Assembly: GCA_028386065.3 (NCBI GenBank)
Contig: JAKUCV010004423.1
Location: 63,787 to 127,786, forward strand
Reading direction: 5' to 3'
DNA length: 64,000 bases
Source of the DNA: Turnera subulata
Lineage: Eukaryota; Streptophyta; Magnoliopsida; Malpighiales; Passifloraceae
Both the position numbers and the translations under genes were made by a program. Position 1 is the stretch's first letter. Every line of letters starts with the position of its first letter. This document shows positions 32,982 to 44,310 of the stretch, piece after piece. A model generated the notes under the pieces. The model was not told where the DNA came from. It ran no database searches and saw nothing but the letters and a program-made list of their open reading frames with translations.

Positions 32982-32999
32982 TCCCCAGCGGAGTCGGCA
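32982..32999 (-). other. primer binding site of Tat-1 (tRNA-Arg type)
   Basis: On the minus strand TGCCGACTCCGCTGGGGA, two bases after the LTR end. It differs by two bases from TGGCGACTCTGCTGGGGA, the complement of the 3' end of plant tRNA-Arg(ACG), found intact at 39863-39880. Confidence 0.8.
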
Positions 33000-33001
33000 A
33001 G

Positions 33002-34396
33002 TGTGAATACCCGACCCATAATCACTTGGGCCTATGCACCTAACCCTTTCACCTTCTTCCTCGGGTCAATCCCATGACATTAGAGTCACCACCCAAGTTT
33101 TATTAAGGGCAAAACTTGGGAAAAACCTTCACGTGAGTCCTTTAGGCTGCATGGTCATGGCGAACCAAAGTCATGGGATCGGAGGTTCTTCACAGATGGG
33201 AAGGTGTTAGGCACCCATCCGTGTTGGGTCGAGACTATGTGCAATTGTAAAATGCGAGCGTGCCTGGTGCAAGTGTGCATGTGTGGAAGATAAAGAGAAG
33301 GGAAGAAGAAGAGGAATTGGCTTGCATCACGTTGCAAAACCAAGACTACCTACGTACCCGAGTGACCGGGGTCAAAGCCACGTAGTTCTAAATATGGCAC
33401 TAATCGGCCACTTACATCATCAACAACAACAGCATATAATCAGCAAAGAATCAAACAAGAAAATTTAGAGTTACCTCTTGTAGCCCTCCTCTAGCTCCTT
33501 GCAATGGGTCGAGCTCTACACCCACCTTCTTGTCGTTCCTAAGCACAATAGTTTCGGGAAGCCTAAGGGCGTGGACTTGCTTAATGGTGAAGATAATACC
33601 CGAAAATTTGGTCCAAAACTGCGTAGGATCGAAATTAGAAGCAAAATGGGAGATTTGGGCAAATCTGGGAAGCCATGATCCCCGCCGCTGGCGTTCATCC
33701 ACTGCATGACCGCCAGTGCCAGCGGTTTTGAGTGGATGCCCGCTAGCACCTGGCGGTCGTCGCGAGAAGACCGCTGGTTGCCCCGCGTGTCACCCGTTCT
33801 TTCCATTTTCAAACCCCCATTCTCCCTATTTTGCCCTGATTTGATCCTACCGTGTAATTAATCCCTAATCAACCTAGAATCACTCAATTACTTGATCGTT
33901 ACTCCCCTAAATCATTCCAAGATTGATTGACTACATATTTAAAACCCATTTCCTACTAAGTCATACCAAAAACAACATTTCTTCTTAAATGATGATTTAG
34001 CTCTGATTCTCCACGAAAATCAGAGCTAAGATTAGTCTTCAAGAAATGTGCTAATGAGCTAATTAAACTCTGGAGAACTAACTTGGGCCCTTAAACCCTT
34101 CTTTAACCCAAAGATAAATTATCTCATTAAAATTGGATTAAGCATAGATAAAAGGCCCAAAAACACATTTCAGCCTAAATAAACCTTGTTATATATTTTA
34201 TCCTAAGATTAAATCTTCTCATTAATTGTAGTAAACCAATATCCAAAGGCCCAAGTCACTAAAATGTGTTACTTCCACTAAGATAAATTCTTGACATGCT
34301 TTATTCCTAGGACTAAATCATCTCATTAACCCTAGGTTCAAACATTTAAAATCTAACTTTCGTGGAAAATTCGTGGGTCAAATTTGGGTGTTCACA
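33002..34396 (-). repeat. 5' LTR of Tat-1
   Basis: Element orientation: TGTGAACACCCAAATTTGAC at 34396 to GGGTCGGGTATTCACA at 33002; 1395 bp with TGTG/CACA ends. It is homologous to the plus-strand LTR at 38586-39860 and to parts of 28609-30411 and 35690-36932. It contains GGCGGTC/GACCGCC-type repeats at about 33690-33780 and the conserved TTTCGATCCTACGCAG block near 33620. Confidence 0.9.
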
Positions 34397-35689
34397 ATAC
34401 CATGGTCGTAGTGAAACCATCATGGTTAGCATGTATATGATTGTACTGATCATTGGATTCAAGTTCTTGTACTCCCCCTACTTTCTTAAACTCTCAAAGA
34501 GTATTTTTCTCAGTTCAGCATCAGTAGGTGCTCCATTGTTATTAGTTGGCTTTCCGAAAGACGCATCAAACGTGCTTAATAGTACCCTTCTTTTAGTATC
34601 TTCCCTTGATACCTCACCAACCTCTTCATCATCATCAGTTTCTTCATCATGGTTACTATCATCAGCATGTTCATCTTTGGCCTCTTCACTCTCCTCACTG
34701 ATGGTTTTCTCCGAACCATCAATATCACCATCTTCTTCGGTTCTCACTCATTTGTTCGATTTGTCAACATCTCTCGACTTTTTTTCCTTCCCAGCAGAAT
34801 CTTCTGCAGAGTCCACAACAATAGTCCAAGTGGCTTTCTGCATGCCACTCTTCTTGCTCATGGATTTAAACTGTGAACGGGTACTAGGCTTCCTCAAAAC
34901 AAGTTGTGTGGTTTTTGCATGAACCACAACTACTCTCTTCTTGGCGTTTTTTTAGCTTTTTGACAGAATCAGACATCTTCTATTATCCATATTTCTTTTC
35001 TTCAAAGGCCTTCCAATTATCAAACTTAGATTCTCCATTATGCTTAGCTTTTTCACTCTCATCACCAGCTGGTTTTTCAACAACCACATCATCAGCAAAT
35101 GGTGTTTGTTCGGCTATTTTTGGTGCCTCTTTAGCAATCCTCAACACATTAGTAATAATTAGCCCACCAACCTCAACATCTCTAGAACCTTCTTCCTGAG
35201 CTGCTTCTTTGGGACCTGCTCCTTCTTGGGCTGATCTTGTGCAAACTGTTTCTGCATGGTTTCTCCAGGAACCACAATAACTTCCACCTCTACCGCTTTA
35301 GCCATGTATCTGGTTTCTCCAGCAATCAGATCTTTCAACTTCTGTGTTTCAAAGGAAACTTTTCCGACTCAGCCAACATATCCTTCTCCTTCTCAACAGT
35401 ATCCTTCTCTGGACCCTCAGATGGTATAGTTCCGTCCACCAACAATTTAGAAGATAAACCACCAAGTTCTTTCTTTTTTTTTCAATAATCATTAACCTTT
35501 TTGTCGTTGCTAGATGGTTTTTCCAAAGACCAGATCTCCTTCCTGATGACTGTTGGATTCGTATAGATGGTTTCTCCCGAAACTAGAATTTCTCCGATTT
35601 TGCCTTTTTGTCTTTCTGACGATATAAACTCCTCTTGATCATGTGCTCATTTGCTAGTACACTAAGTGTTTGTGTGCGAGTGTTTCTTC
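34397..35689 (-). pseudogene. unidentified Lys/Glu-rich protein pseudogene
   Basis: The minus strand carries several open stretches broken by stops and shifts. One (34747-34478) reads MRTEEDGDIDGSEKTISEES and continues strongly acidic, ending PTDAELRKILFESLRK. Others nearby are Lys/Glu/Val-rich (EKPAGDESEKAKHNGES, PKKEQVPKKQLRKKVLEML). The phrase GETxxTxPxVxxKE/VPGETMQKQF recurs loosely. The composition suggests a low-complexity linker or tail of a larger protein, possibly an extra ORF of a retrotransposon. I recognise no family. It is flanked by the Tat-1 LTR and a truncated Tat-A LTR, so both ends are probably lost. Confidence 0.4.
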
Positions 35690-36932
35690 ACTCACATAGA
35701 AGGTGGAAAGAACGCGTGAAATCGGAAGAGCCGAGCAGTCATCTCGGGGTGACCCATAGCTTCTGGAAGCCATGGAGCGATAACCATCGGGCCTGGCTGT
35801 CATCCAAGTGATGACCCCTGGCCTGGCGGTCATGGCTGCCCAAAAACTCTTTTTTTTGCCCGATTTTGTTCCTAATTCGATCCTACACGGTTTTAGCCCA
35901 GATTTTCAACCAAAATCTTGACCATTAAGAGGTGCACGACCCCCGTACTCCCAGAACTCTATAAATAGGACCGCTAATTCACATTTAAGGGGATTAATCT
36001 CTAATTACACACACACCCCCATAAGCTTTGTTGCTTGGAAAAATTCTACTTCTCCAAGCCTAGAAACATTTCTATAGGCAGAAACTCAGGAGAAATTTCG
36101 TGGGAAACCATCAAGAAAGAAGCCAACAAGAGGACATCAAGAGGAGATCAAGAGGAGGAAGCAATCAAAAGCAATCTAGGAGCCAAGGTGGACAATCCAA
36201 GTAGAGGGACCTAATGCGAGCAGTCTAAGAAAATAATTCATATATCGAGTTCTGAAAGTTGGATTGCTGTGATCATGGACTTTGAAAAGCTAAGAGGGAG
36301 ATCTATAACTTTTCAGTTGAGCCTAGAAGCCGGATCGACCGTTTTCATTGTCTACAATCCAGTAGAAGATGACCCATAGATTCTGTGCAACAACCGAGAT
36401 AAGTATTCTAATCCCTTCTTGATTGTGCATCTTATTGATTACTATTTGCTGCTGATGTGGTGTTGCTGAATGATGCTTTTGATGATGATGTGAGTGTTAT
36501 GTGATGCCACGACAAGAACTGCTTGGGCTTTGTACTCGGTCGCCGGGGTAGGTAGGTGGTCTCTAGTGGTGGAGACTCAAGCCCAAACATATTTTATTTT
36601 TCTTTTTGTTTCAATTTTATTTTATCATTATGTGCTTTGTTTCCACACTATGCACACACTATCACAAGGCATATATATGTTCTTCAATTGCACAAATTTT
36701 CGGCCCAACATGGATGGGTGCCTAACACCTGCCTATTCATGACGAACCACCGGGCCCAATATCTTTGCTACGCCAACCGGTTGCCTGCAAAATGGAGTCA
36801 TGAAAAGTTTTTCCTGAATTTTGCCCTATAATAAAATTTGGGTGGCGTCTCCAAAGATGTTAGGTGTTGGTTAAGAAGAAGGTGTGAGGAATAGGTGAAG
36901 AGGCCTAAGTGATTTTGGGTCGGGTCTTCACA
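35690..36932 (+). repeat. Tat-A 5' LTR, 5' end missing
   Basis: Ends TCGGGTCTTCACA at 36932, directly before a PBS. It contains CGATCCTACACGGTTTT (35879-35895), TATAAATAGG (35960-35969), GGGTGCCTAACACC near 36718 and AAATTTGGGTGGCG near 36836, all shared with 38586-39860. The expected TGTGAA start is absent; homology fades upstream of about 35690, so the left edge is approximate. Several GCCTGGC(G/T)GTCAT repeats lie at 35790-35840. Confidence 0.8.
35960..35969 (+). promoter_or_regulatory. TATA box of Tat-A LTR
   Basis: TATAAATAGG, a consensus plant TATA box, lies about 970 bp before the LTR end. In the next LTR the same place reads TACAAATAGG (39115-39124), a one-base decay. Confidence 0.65.
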
Positions 36933-36934
36933 AC

Positions 36935-36952
36935 TGGCGACTCCGTTGGGGA
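36935..36952 (+). other. primer binding site of Tat-A
   Basis: TGGCGACTCCGTTGGGGA, two bases after the LTR CA end. Two changes (T to C and C to T) from the complement of tRNA-Arg(ACG). Confidence 0.82.
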
Positions 36953-38585
36953 TTCTCAGTGTTTAAGAAACTTTGTGCATTCGTTGAATTTTGTTTGCCT
37001 TTCTACGTGTCATCATAAGTGCCATGTATTCATGATATCCATTATCATATGTGTGTAGGTCATTCTATTCCCTAGTGGCAATCTCTAGCCCCGGCCAGCT
37101 GCATACCCTGAGCATCTGACGCATATTGAATCAATAAGTGGTACGTGCATTTGGGTGATTATTGTTGTGGATTTAAGTGTTTGTAAATAGAGTGTTTTTA
37201 TTTCAATAAATCAGAAAAACCAAGGAAAAATATATAGGAAAGAGTGTAGCAAAAAAAAATTCATTTAGCCTGCCCCGCACTGGCAAGGGATGTTGCCCCT
37301 TGACTCTGCCCTCTAACCGACTAGCAGGACCGCCGTGCTAACTCTGCGTAGAGTGCTACATTGCGCGGTGTGAATTGATGAGTCTAGTAAAGGAACCCTA
37401 GGGGAGTAAGTATGCATGCTTAAGCCGATGTTAGATTTTCGGTGTTATTTCGCAGTTGGCACATATATTTAGTCGGTCTACCTTGTCTTAGGGAATTTAC
37501 ATTTGCATACATTGGGCATTGCATTACATGTTTTTTTTTTTTTAGCATAAAACACGAATTCGGGCTAGGGTGTCTCACTTTTTCAAATACTCATTTTTTG
37601 GGCTTCAGTCTTGAAAGAAAGAAAAGGGAAGAAATGTTTTGAAAGAATAATGAAACATGTTTTGCAAATGTATTCCAACACACTTTTCCACTGCTTTCAA
37701 ATATCTTGAGAGAAAACAAAACTTGAGTCTAGGATTCATGATGACTATGAACTCTATCATTAGAATTGAATCCTTAGGACACCAGGGGTGGGTAGGGATG
37801 ATGGATACATCACAAGGCGATGAATCTCAATAGACGGGGAGATGGTGGAGACATTGGAAGTCATGGAAGTATCCTAAGGCAAAAGATGGGAAGAGAGCAG
37901 AGGCAGTGACGAAGCATTAGCTCAAGATACCAAGATGACTTTGGGTCTTCTCGTGAGAGGGGATGTAAGCCCCAATATTTATGGTAGAAGAAGCGAGATG
38001 GGATGACCTGGTTGGGCCTTCTCATGAGAGGAGATGTAAGCCCCAATAATTACAGTAAGAGAGGTGAGATGAGGTAACCTGATGGAGCCTTCCTCAAGAA
38101 TTCTGATGCAAGCCCTGGTTTTTACTTATGAACCGATTTGTTAAACCAAGATGAGAAGCCTAGCTGAAGAATCTAGTTGAAGAGCTGAGTCGAGGGGTCA
38201 AGTTGACAAGCTGAGTTGAGAAGTATAATTGAGGTGTCGAGTGGAAGGCGATGAGCTAGGTCGACGGGCTGAGACATTATCATTAGATTTTCTTGTGAGA
38301 GGAAATGCAGGACTGGGTGTTCTCCCATAGAGTAAGAAGTAAGCCCTGATTTTTATTCGTGAACCTAGTTGATGAGCTAAGGAGAGAAGTTGAGTTGAGG
38401 AACCGGGTTGATGAGCCAAGCTGAAGAGCCGAACTAATAAGCCAAGTTGATGAGCCATAATGAGAAGCTGAGTTGATGAACTAGGTTGATGAGCTGATCT
38501 GAGGAGCCAAACTGATAAACTAAGTTGATGAGCCGTGTCGGTAAACTGGGTTGATGAAATGGGTTGGGAAACCATGGGGAGTAGC
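36953..38585 (+). mobile_element. Tat-A internal region, coding part deleted
   Basis: It begins with a leader homologous to those of Tat-B and Tat-1 (ATTCCCTAGTGGCAATCTC near 37073; GTGAATCAATAA-type text near 37127). No gag or pol follows. After a T-rich stretch (37531-37543) it passes into imperfect tandem repeats (37940-38580), then meets the next LTR at 38586. With only about 1.6 kb between LTRs it is a deletion derivative of a Tat element that would need helper proteins. Confidence 0.72.
37940..38580 (+). repeat. imperfect tandem repeats upstream of the shared Tat LTR
   Basis: The first part has units of about 70 bp (GGGTCTTCTCGTGAGAGGGG at 37945, GGGCCTTCTCATGAGAGGAG at 38015, then decayed copies, and one more near 38283). 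The second part is a loose 20-28 bp series built on GAGCTGAGTTGATGAGC-like words (38150-38270 and 38350-38575). Hypervariable tandem repeats next to the 3' LTR are a known property of Tat elements, which fits this position. Confidence 0.75.
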
Positions 38586-39860
38586 TGTGAAAACCCAAAT
38601 TTGACCCACGAATATTTTACTAAAATTAGATTCCAAACATGCTTAACTTGAGGTTAATGAGATGATTTGATTTTGAGTCAAGGCATGATAAGAATTTAAT
38701 TTAGTAGAATTAATGTATTTTGGTATTCTAAACCTTTGGGCATCTAAACTTTAGGATTAATGAGATGATTTAATCTTAGGGTAAAATATATGATGAGGTT
38801 TATTTACATTAAAATACATTTCATTTCATTGCTTGGGCTCTATTAGTTGTTTTTAACCCAATTATATTGAGGTGATTTATTTTTTGGTTAGGAATGGGTT
38901 TAAGGGTCCAAGTAAATGAATTTTCCAGAGTTTACCCAGCCCATTGACACATTTCTTGCAGTAGATGACCGCCGGCAGCTGCGGTCATGTCTCCCAAGAT
39001 TCACCCAAATCTCCAATTTTATTTCTAATTTCGATCCTACGCGGTTTTGGACCAGATTTTCGGGCAAAATCTTAACCATCAAGCAGGTCCACGCCCCTAG
39101 GCTCCCCAGAGCACTACAAATAGGAACCCTCACACATATTTCAGGAGATCACAAACTTTTCTCACATACACACCTATAAGCCTTAAGTGCTTTGAGAAAC
39201 TCTACTTCTCTAAGACTAGAAATACATTCCTTAGGCAGAAACTCTGGAGGAATTTCGTGGGAGGCATTAGCAGTAGTCCAGCAAGGAGGAGTCAAGAAGA
39301 GGATCAACCATAGAGCTTAGAAGAGGCAAGAAGGTGAGTATAGAACTCAACCCAATGCAAGGAGCTAGAGGAGGACTACAAGAGGTAACACTAAACCTTC
39401 TTTTGATAGATCTTTGTTGATTATATGCTGATGCTTTTGATGATGCAAGTGGCCGACTAGTGCCATGTTTAGAACTACGTGGCTTTGACCCCAGTCACTC
39501 GGGTACGTAGGTAGTCTCAGTTTTACAACGGGATGCAAGCCAAATCTTCTTCTTCTCCCCTTCTCTTTTATTTTTCACAAATGCACACTCACACCAGGCA
39601 CACTTGCATTCTACAATTGCACACAGTCTCGACCCAACACGGATGGGTGCCTAACACCTTCCCATCTGTGACGAACCCCCCGATCCCATGACTTTGGTTC
39701 GCCAAGACCATGTAGCCTAAAGCAGTCACACCAAGGTTTTTCCCAAGTTTTGTCCTAAATAAAACTTGGGTGGCGACTCCAATGTTATGGGATTGAGCCA
39801 AGGAAGAAGTTGAAAGAATTAGGTGAATAGGCCGAAGTGATTTTGGGTCGGGTATTCACG
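38586..39860 (+). repeat. Tat LTR shared by Tat-A (3') and Tat-B (5')
   Basis: Starts TGTGAAAACCCAAATTTGAC, ends TCGGGTATTCACG (final CA changed to CG); 1275 bp. It is followed two bases later by a PBS and leader, and preceded by Tat-A's tandem repeats, so it acts as the 3' LTR of one unit and the 5' LTR of the next. The TATA position reads TACAAATAGG at 39115-39124. It contains GATGACCGCCGGCAGCTGCGGTCAT at about 38964-38988, an inverted repeat. Confidence 0.88.
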
Positions 39861-39862
39861 GT

Positions 39863-39880
39863 TGGCGACTCTGCTGGGGA
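39863..39880 (+). other. primer binding site of Tat-B, tRNA-Arg
   Basis: TGGCGACTCTGCTGGGGA, fully complementary to the 18 nt at the 3' end of plant tRNA-Arg(ACG) with CCA. It is the best preserved of the three Tat primer sites here. Confidence 0.9.
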
Positions 39881-40575
39881 AGTAGTAGGTTCAAGAGACT
39901 TTGTGCAACTGTTGAATCTTGTGTGTTGTTTACTTGTCATCATAATTGCCTTACATTCATGACAATTGATGAGAAGCCTTTACTATAAGAGAGCAAGGGA
40001 ATCCAAATCCGCTACTTGCTTTCCTTAAGCGATAGTGGTTTGAGTGAAGCCGTTTCTCGATGCTTAGCAATGATGGGGATTAATTGGCCTTGGAACTCAG
40101 GCGATACCCTTTTTCACATGTGAGTAGGTCAGCCTATTCCCTAGTGGCAATCTTTTTGCCCCCAACCAGCTGCATACCCTAAGCATCCCATGCATTGTGA
40201 ATCAATAATTGGTATGTGCCTTCGTGTGAAATTTGCAATGTCGTATATATGTGTTGTATTTTGTTATTTTCGGGTTCGAATTTGTGCATACAAGGGTCTT
40301 GAGGAAAGAGGAAAGAGGAGTAGTCATCCATGGCAATTAAGGGAATCAACTCGTGATAATACGAGTAGATGCTCAATTATCCCAAGAATTTAAAGAGTTG
40401 GGACTGCATAACACATGTCATTTTGCATCAAGTTTTATAAATGTAGTGTGCCGAGTCGGGAGTCAACTCATGTCCTACCTTTTTCATCTGAACCATTTGT
40501 TACCAACCCTCTTTTGAACCCATCTAAGCAAGGCACTGAGACCCACTTCGCTTTTTGTATCAGTTAGGAGGAACC
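39881..40575 (+). other. Tat-B leader
   Basis: Non-coding. It shares with Tat-A and Tat-1 the blocks TTTGTGCAACTGTTGAATC, GGGGATTAATTGGCCTTGG, CTATTCCCTAGTGGCAATC and CCAGCTGCATACCCTAAGCA. It ends 15 bp before the ATG at 40576 with AGGAGGAACC. Confidence 0.7.
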
Positions 40576-41156
40576 ATGAGCAATGAGCATGCTAAGCAAT
40601 CGAAGGGTGCTACTGACGCGAGAATAAACTTGGAGGGGAAGCTGACGGGAGATGATTTTCCAATTTATGAAGATCGGAGCCTGCAGCAATAGAAGGAGGT
40701 GCAATCGACATTCCGGTCCTTGTTGGGCAAGTTGGACGAAACAATACTCCGCGGAATCTTACTAGGACAACCATTTGCCCAAGTAGCTATGAAATAGTTT
40801 CGGGATGCCATGGGAAAATGTGCACTCGTTGAAGATGTGATGAGGGGCATCCAGCACCGGAATACCGCACTCACTCGAGAAAGCATCAAAGAAAAGGAGA
40901 GTCTCTGGGAATGCATCCAGGAGCTAAGGGGGAGCAAGTGGGTAATTGGGATGATGCCCCAAGATCCGAGGAATATTCAAAATTGCTTGATGGCATGATG
41001 ACCAACGAGGAAGATGAAGACAGTCAGGGGGTGGGAGGCGAGACAATGACGATTGAAGTCCAACGTGATGACCCGAAGGAAACCGTCACTATGGTCCCAC
41101 AGAGAAAGCTTGTGTACCCGGATAAGATCGAATGGGTGATGGAGGAGGATGCTTAA
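40576..41156 (+). pseudogene. Tat-B gag-position ORF
   Basis: From ATG 40576 the frame reads MSNEHAKQSKGATDARINLE and continues with in-frame TAGs after SLQQ (about 40690) and after QVAMK (about 40797). A shift in the G-run near 40930 leads to GEQVGNWDDAPRSEEYSKLL and a Glu/Asp-rich tail ending WVMEEDA at 41154-41156. It starts where Tat gag starts, but I see none of the gag core motifs present in Tat-1 and no zinc knuckle. It could be the N-terminal part of a diverged gag, or the extra ORF that some Tat/Ogre elements carry before gag. Confidence 0.45.
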
Positions 41157-42649
41157 AACAGCTAATGGGGAGGATAAGAAGACTTAGGGGTTTCGAAGTG
41201 TTGAGTCTATCTTTTTTTATTTTATTTTCCCAAAATAAAAGAGGGTTGAAGTCTATCCATATTAACTTCACCTCGAGGAGTCAATGTTGTCTACCTTTAA
41301 TTAGTGCCTTTTGCTTAGTATTCATGTAATGGATGTTCTTATCCCCTTATTTATGAAGGTGATGTCTTAAATCTTATCAGAATTTATCAACTTAGCTTGG
41401 GAACCATAGAGTGAACTACGGAGACCTGACCCAGTAAATCAAATCTGTTTCAAATCAAATACTTTGTTTGGAATTAGTAAGCCTGGCTTGTGAGGCCATT
41501 TTCCCCAAAAAAAAAAACAAGAAAAAGAGAAAGAAAAAACAAGAAAAAACAAGAAAAAGAAAAGAAAAAAATAGAAAAAAATAGAGGAAAGAAAGGAAAA
41601 AAAGAAAAAGGGATGTGCACTCGCAACCATTGTGCCATTTAACTTCTCGAGAAAAGCACTTCTTTGCAATTTTAAAGAAAAACTGAACATTATTCTCTAC
41701 TGGTACGTAGGTAACTCTGTTAGGGAGCTCGGTCTAAATGAAGTTTAGTTCCTAAGCTATGTTGATAAAAGCTGATAAGGTTTAGGTCTGGATTTTATCT
41801 GTTGAGTAAGCCTCCTCCATTTGCTCAAAAGTAGTGTCCTTAGATTTTTCCTAGTCATGTTGTTATAGTCAAAGAAGGGCCAAAATCAAGTCATCACCAG
41901 AAAAGTGTCACCATGAGATGAAAAGGCCTAGAATTCGCCATCACCTGGATAAGTTTTGACCACCACCTACCCCAGAGGAAGAAAATAAAAGAAAACGGAG
42001 AAAGAGAGGGGGACTAGTCCACTAAATTGAAAACCTGAAAGGATGATCTAGGCAAAAGTTAGGACATGCCTGCTAGGTTGAAAACCCAAAAGGGCGGCCT
42101 AGGCACAAGTTATGGCTAATGGCTTCTAGAGAAATTTGGGGGCATGCTCATTTTTTTATGAAAATCCTCATTTGAAATAATTCCTCATGGTACAACTGGT
42201 GTAGGAAGGGATAAAATCTCCGCGGCCTTATGAATCCTGTTTGAACTAACACCCAGGTTGATACCTAGGTCAAACCGATATCCATGACACTTGACTCGGC
42301 AATTTTCAAACAAATTCATACGTGGTTGCATATCACGAATAGGGAAAATGATATGCATTCATATGAAGAGTAATCCCATCCAAGTACTCGAGTCTAGGAC
42401 CTAGGACATGCACATATGCATACAAAAGAAAGGATAGTCCATCAGAGTACAAGTGTCTAGGTGATAGGGCATACATGCATCGATCAAGACCATCTCTTCT
42501 TGCTCCGGGTCTGGCTAACGGGCCGAGTATGCTCGTGGATAGTACCCTCGAAATCACCCGAGGTGGGATCAGTAGGATGAGGAATCGGCTCACGCAGGTT
42601 CAGAAGGACGGGGGTCTCTAGGCACTGGCACGGGGCGAGTACATCCCCC
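41157..42649 (+). other. Tat-B region without genes; pol deleted, 3' untranslated blocks
   Basis: No ORF of interest. There is a long A/G-rich low-complexity tract at 41509-41612. Then come words known from the region after pol in Tat elements: TACGTAGGTAACTCTG (41704) and a duplicated block of about 60 bp containing AGGTTGAAAACCCAAAAGGG and GGCCTAGGCA (42020-42110). Finding 3' pol-flanking text straight after the gag-position ORF means the pol genes have been deleted. Confidence 0.6.
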
Positions 42650-44310
42650 TTCTCTCACGCAGGAAGTCAACTCCCGTACCCGGATGGCCTGGGCCGTCAG
42701 GGTCGCCATGTCCCGTCCAAGCAGTATCCAAAGTCGAGAAACCTTAGTGGCCGGAACCTATTCATACAAAGAAAATCAGTCAAGCTATAATAGAAGGGAA
42801 GAAAAGAGGTACTTGGGAAGCAATGATCAAGATGATACCGTAGTAATGTCGGCCGAAAACGGGGGAAAATCGGGAGGAAGGTCTTCGGAAAAGGGTACCC
42901 GACAACGCCTATAAGAGTCATCAAAGGTCTCACAGTAGGCCTCGCATGCTGGGAGAACATGACCAGATGTAGAAGAAGATGCCCCAGCACCCCTCCTCCT
43001 CTGAGGGGCGGAACTTTGATGAGAAGGACCGGCACTAGTTACCGATCCCCCAGCCTCTGGGGTAGTCAAAAGGGACATCAGGAACTCACTGACGAAGGAA
43101 GAATAGTAAGCTAGATGGGTCAGGTCATCAGCACGCCAATCCAAGCGGTCACCTTCAGGAAGCTCATCCCGATCATTGACGTCCCGCATAGAAAGTGGCG
43201 GATCAGACGATATACATGGCAGCTCGACGGTCTGAGCACAGATATGGTCTCCGAGGTACCACACCATCATATCACGGTACCCTATCAAACACCTGCAATG
43301 ATCCTCTTTAATATGTCTTGATAAGCCACAAAAGGAGAAAACTGGATCTGCCAACAAATGTTCAGTAAGGCAACGCCACCACAAAAATATTTATTTTGAA
43401 ACAAGAAGTAAGAAAAAAAACCTTGCCAAACATGGCGACGTGATCTGTCTAGTGACGGGCCTGTACTCGGTCATGGGCATTATCCCTAGTCCCGCGACTC
43501 AGGGAGCCCCAACGGAGAGAAACTGGCCATGGCCTCTCACCAGCTGGTAGCTTCGGATTCGATAATCCAAGATATTCTTGACCCCACACCTACCAAGGTT
43601 ACCCGAGTAAAAAGGGAGATGAAGAAGCAAACAGATATGACAAAAGGTGACAAGGGCAAAAAGACATACCTCCCAAATCCAAGCTGAACCATAGAAGTGC
43701 TTTGCAGCAACCCGGGAAAGGTTGCACATCTCTCGGCAGGCGTTCGCAAAACTCGCCGAGGCCTAGTCAATCTGCGATCTGTCCAGGCGGACAAGCAATG
43801 CCAATAAATCACATCGAACCCGATCACTACCGGAAGCAAAGAGGGATCTACTCATACTTACCAATATCAAGCCTCGGGCTCTCTGCTCAGCTGTCCCAGA
43901 ATATTGAGGATCCAACAAGGCATTCTGCAGCCATGTAGGAGACACCTCGCATGTGCGGACCAAGTCGGGGATAAGTCCCACCAGCTGTTAGAAACGATTA
44001 AGGCCTAACTGCTGATCAAAGACGACTGGGTCTCCCTGGAATAATAGTCCAGTAATATGAGTAAAATCTGAAGGAGTAATGGTGATCTCACCACAAGAAA
44101 AATGAAAGTATTGGTGGTATCCCACCACCTCTCGCCCAGAGTCGATACAGCCTATAGGTCAACTCTGTCTCCTCGAAAAGTGCAAAAAAAATCCCATAAC
44201 CCAACCCTCTCATTGATTTCTTGAATAGGCCTGTCTTTCCTCACATGCTCAAGAATGAGGTGACGGGCATTAGCCCTGGCCTGATTTCGCTACCAGTCCT
44301 TCGAATCCTG
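42650..44310 (-). pseudogene. plant mobile domain (PMD, aminotransferase-like) gene, antisense in Tat-B
   Basis: The minus strand carries PMD pieces in order. About 44200-44050 gives ALAERWWDTTNTFHF-like text and TITPSDFTHITGLLFQGDPV in shifting frames. 43981-43670 gives GLIPDLVRTCEVSPTWLQNA, RARGLILVSMSRSLFASGSD, VRCDLLALLVRLDR and CREMCNLSRVAAKHFYGSAW. A candidate 80-nt intron (43590-43669, GT...AG) and another of 74 nt (43348-43421) follow. The last exon has RCLIGYRDMMVWYLGDHI and a Ser/Gly tail. Stops and shifts (for example TAA near 43988) disable it. PMD proteins occur as host genes and inside transposons. Here it lies antisense between the deleted pol and the tandem repeats, the place where Tat elements carry antisense extra ORFs. 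Confidence 0.7.

Larger units (their letters stand above)
25561..34396 (-). mobile_element. Tat-1: Ty3/gypsy Tat-lineage element, mutated
   Basis: Minus-strand order: LTR (33002-34396), tRNA-Arg-type PBS, leader, gag, acidic linker, RT, RNase H, a second archaeal-type RNase H, integrase. The second RNase H defines the Tat group. I cannot find a protease, so a deletion between gag and RT is likely. A truncated Tat LTR is inserted in the RT (28609-30411). No 3' LTR is visible left of integrase; instead the DUF7745-like gene is met in opposite orientation. The right flank candidate duplication is ATACC (34397-34401). Confidence 0.85.

Noticed and set aside
34362..34922. Ser-rich 186-residue plus-strand frame
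   Set aside because: It is the complement of the acidic Glu/Asp-rich minus frame (GAA/GAT repeats read as TTC/ATC), and it crosses the Tat-1 LTR edge.
37261..37400. rRNA or tRNA-like GC-rich stretch
   Set aside because: No resemblance to conserved rRNA or tRNA cores; it lies in the Tat-A leader.
41509..41612. A/G-rich tract with open frames on the minus strand
   Set aside because: Simple low-complexity sequence; the Phe/Leu/Ser-rich translation has no domain and no start context.
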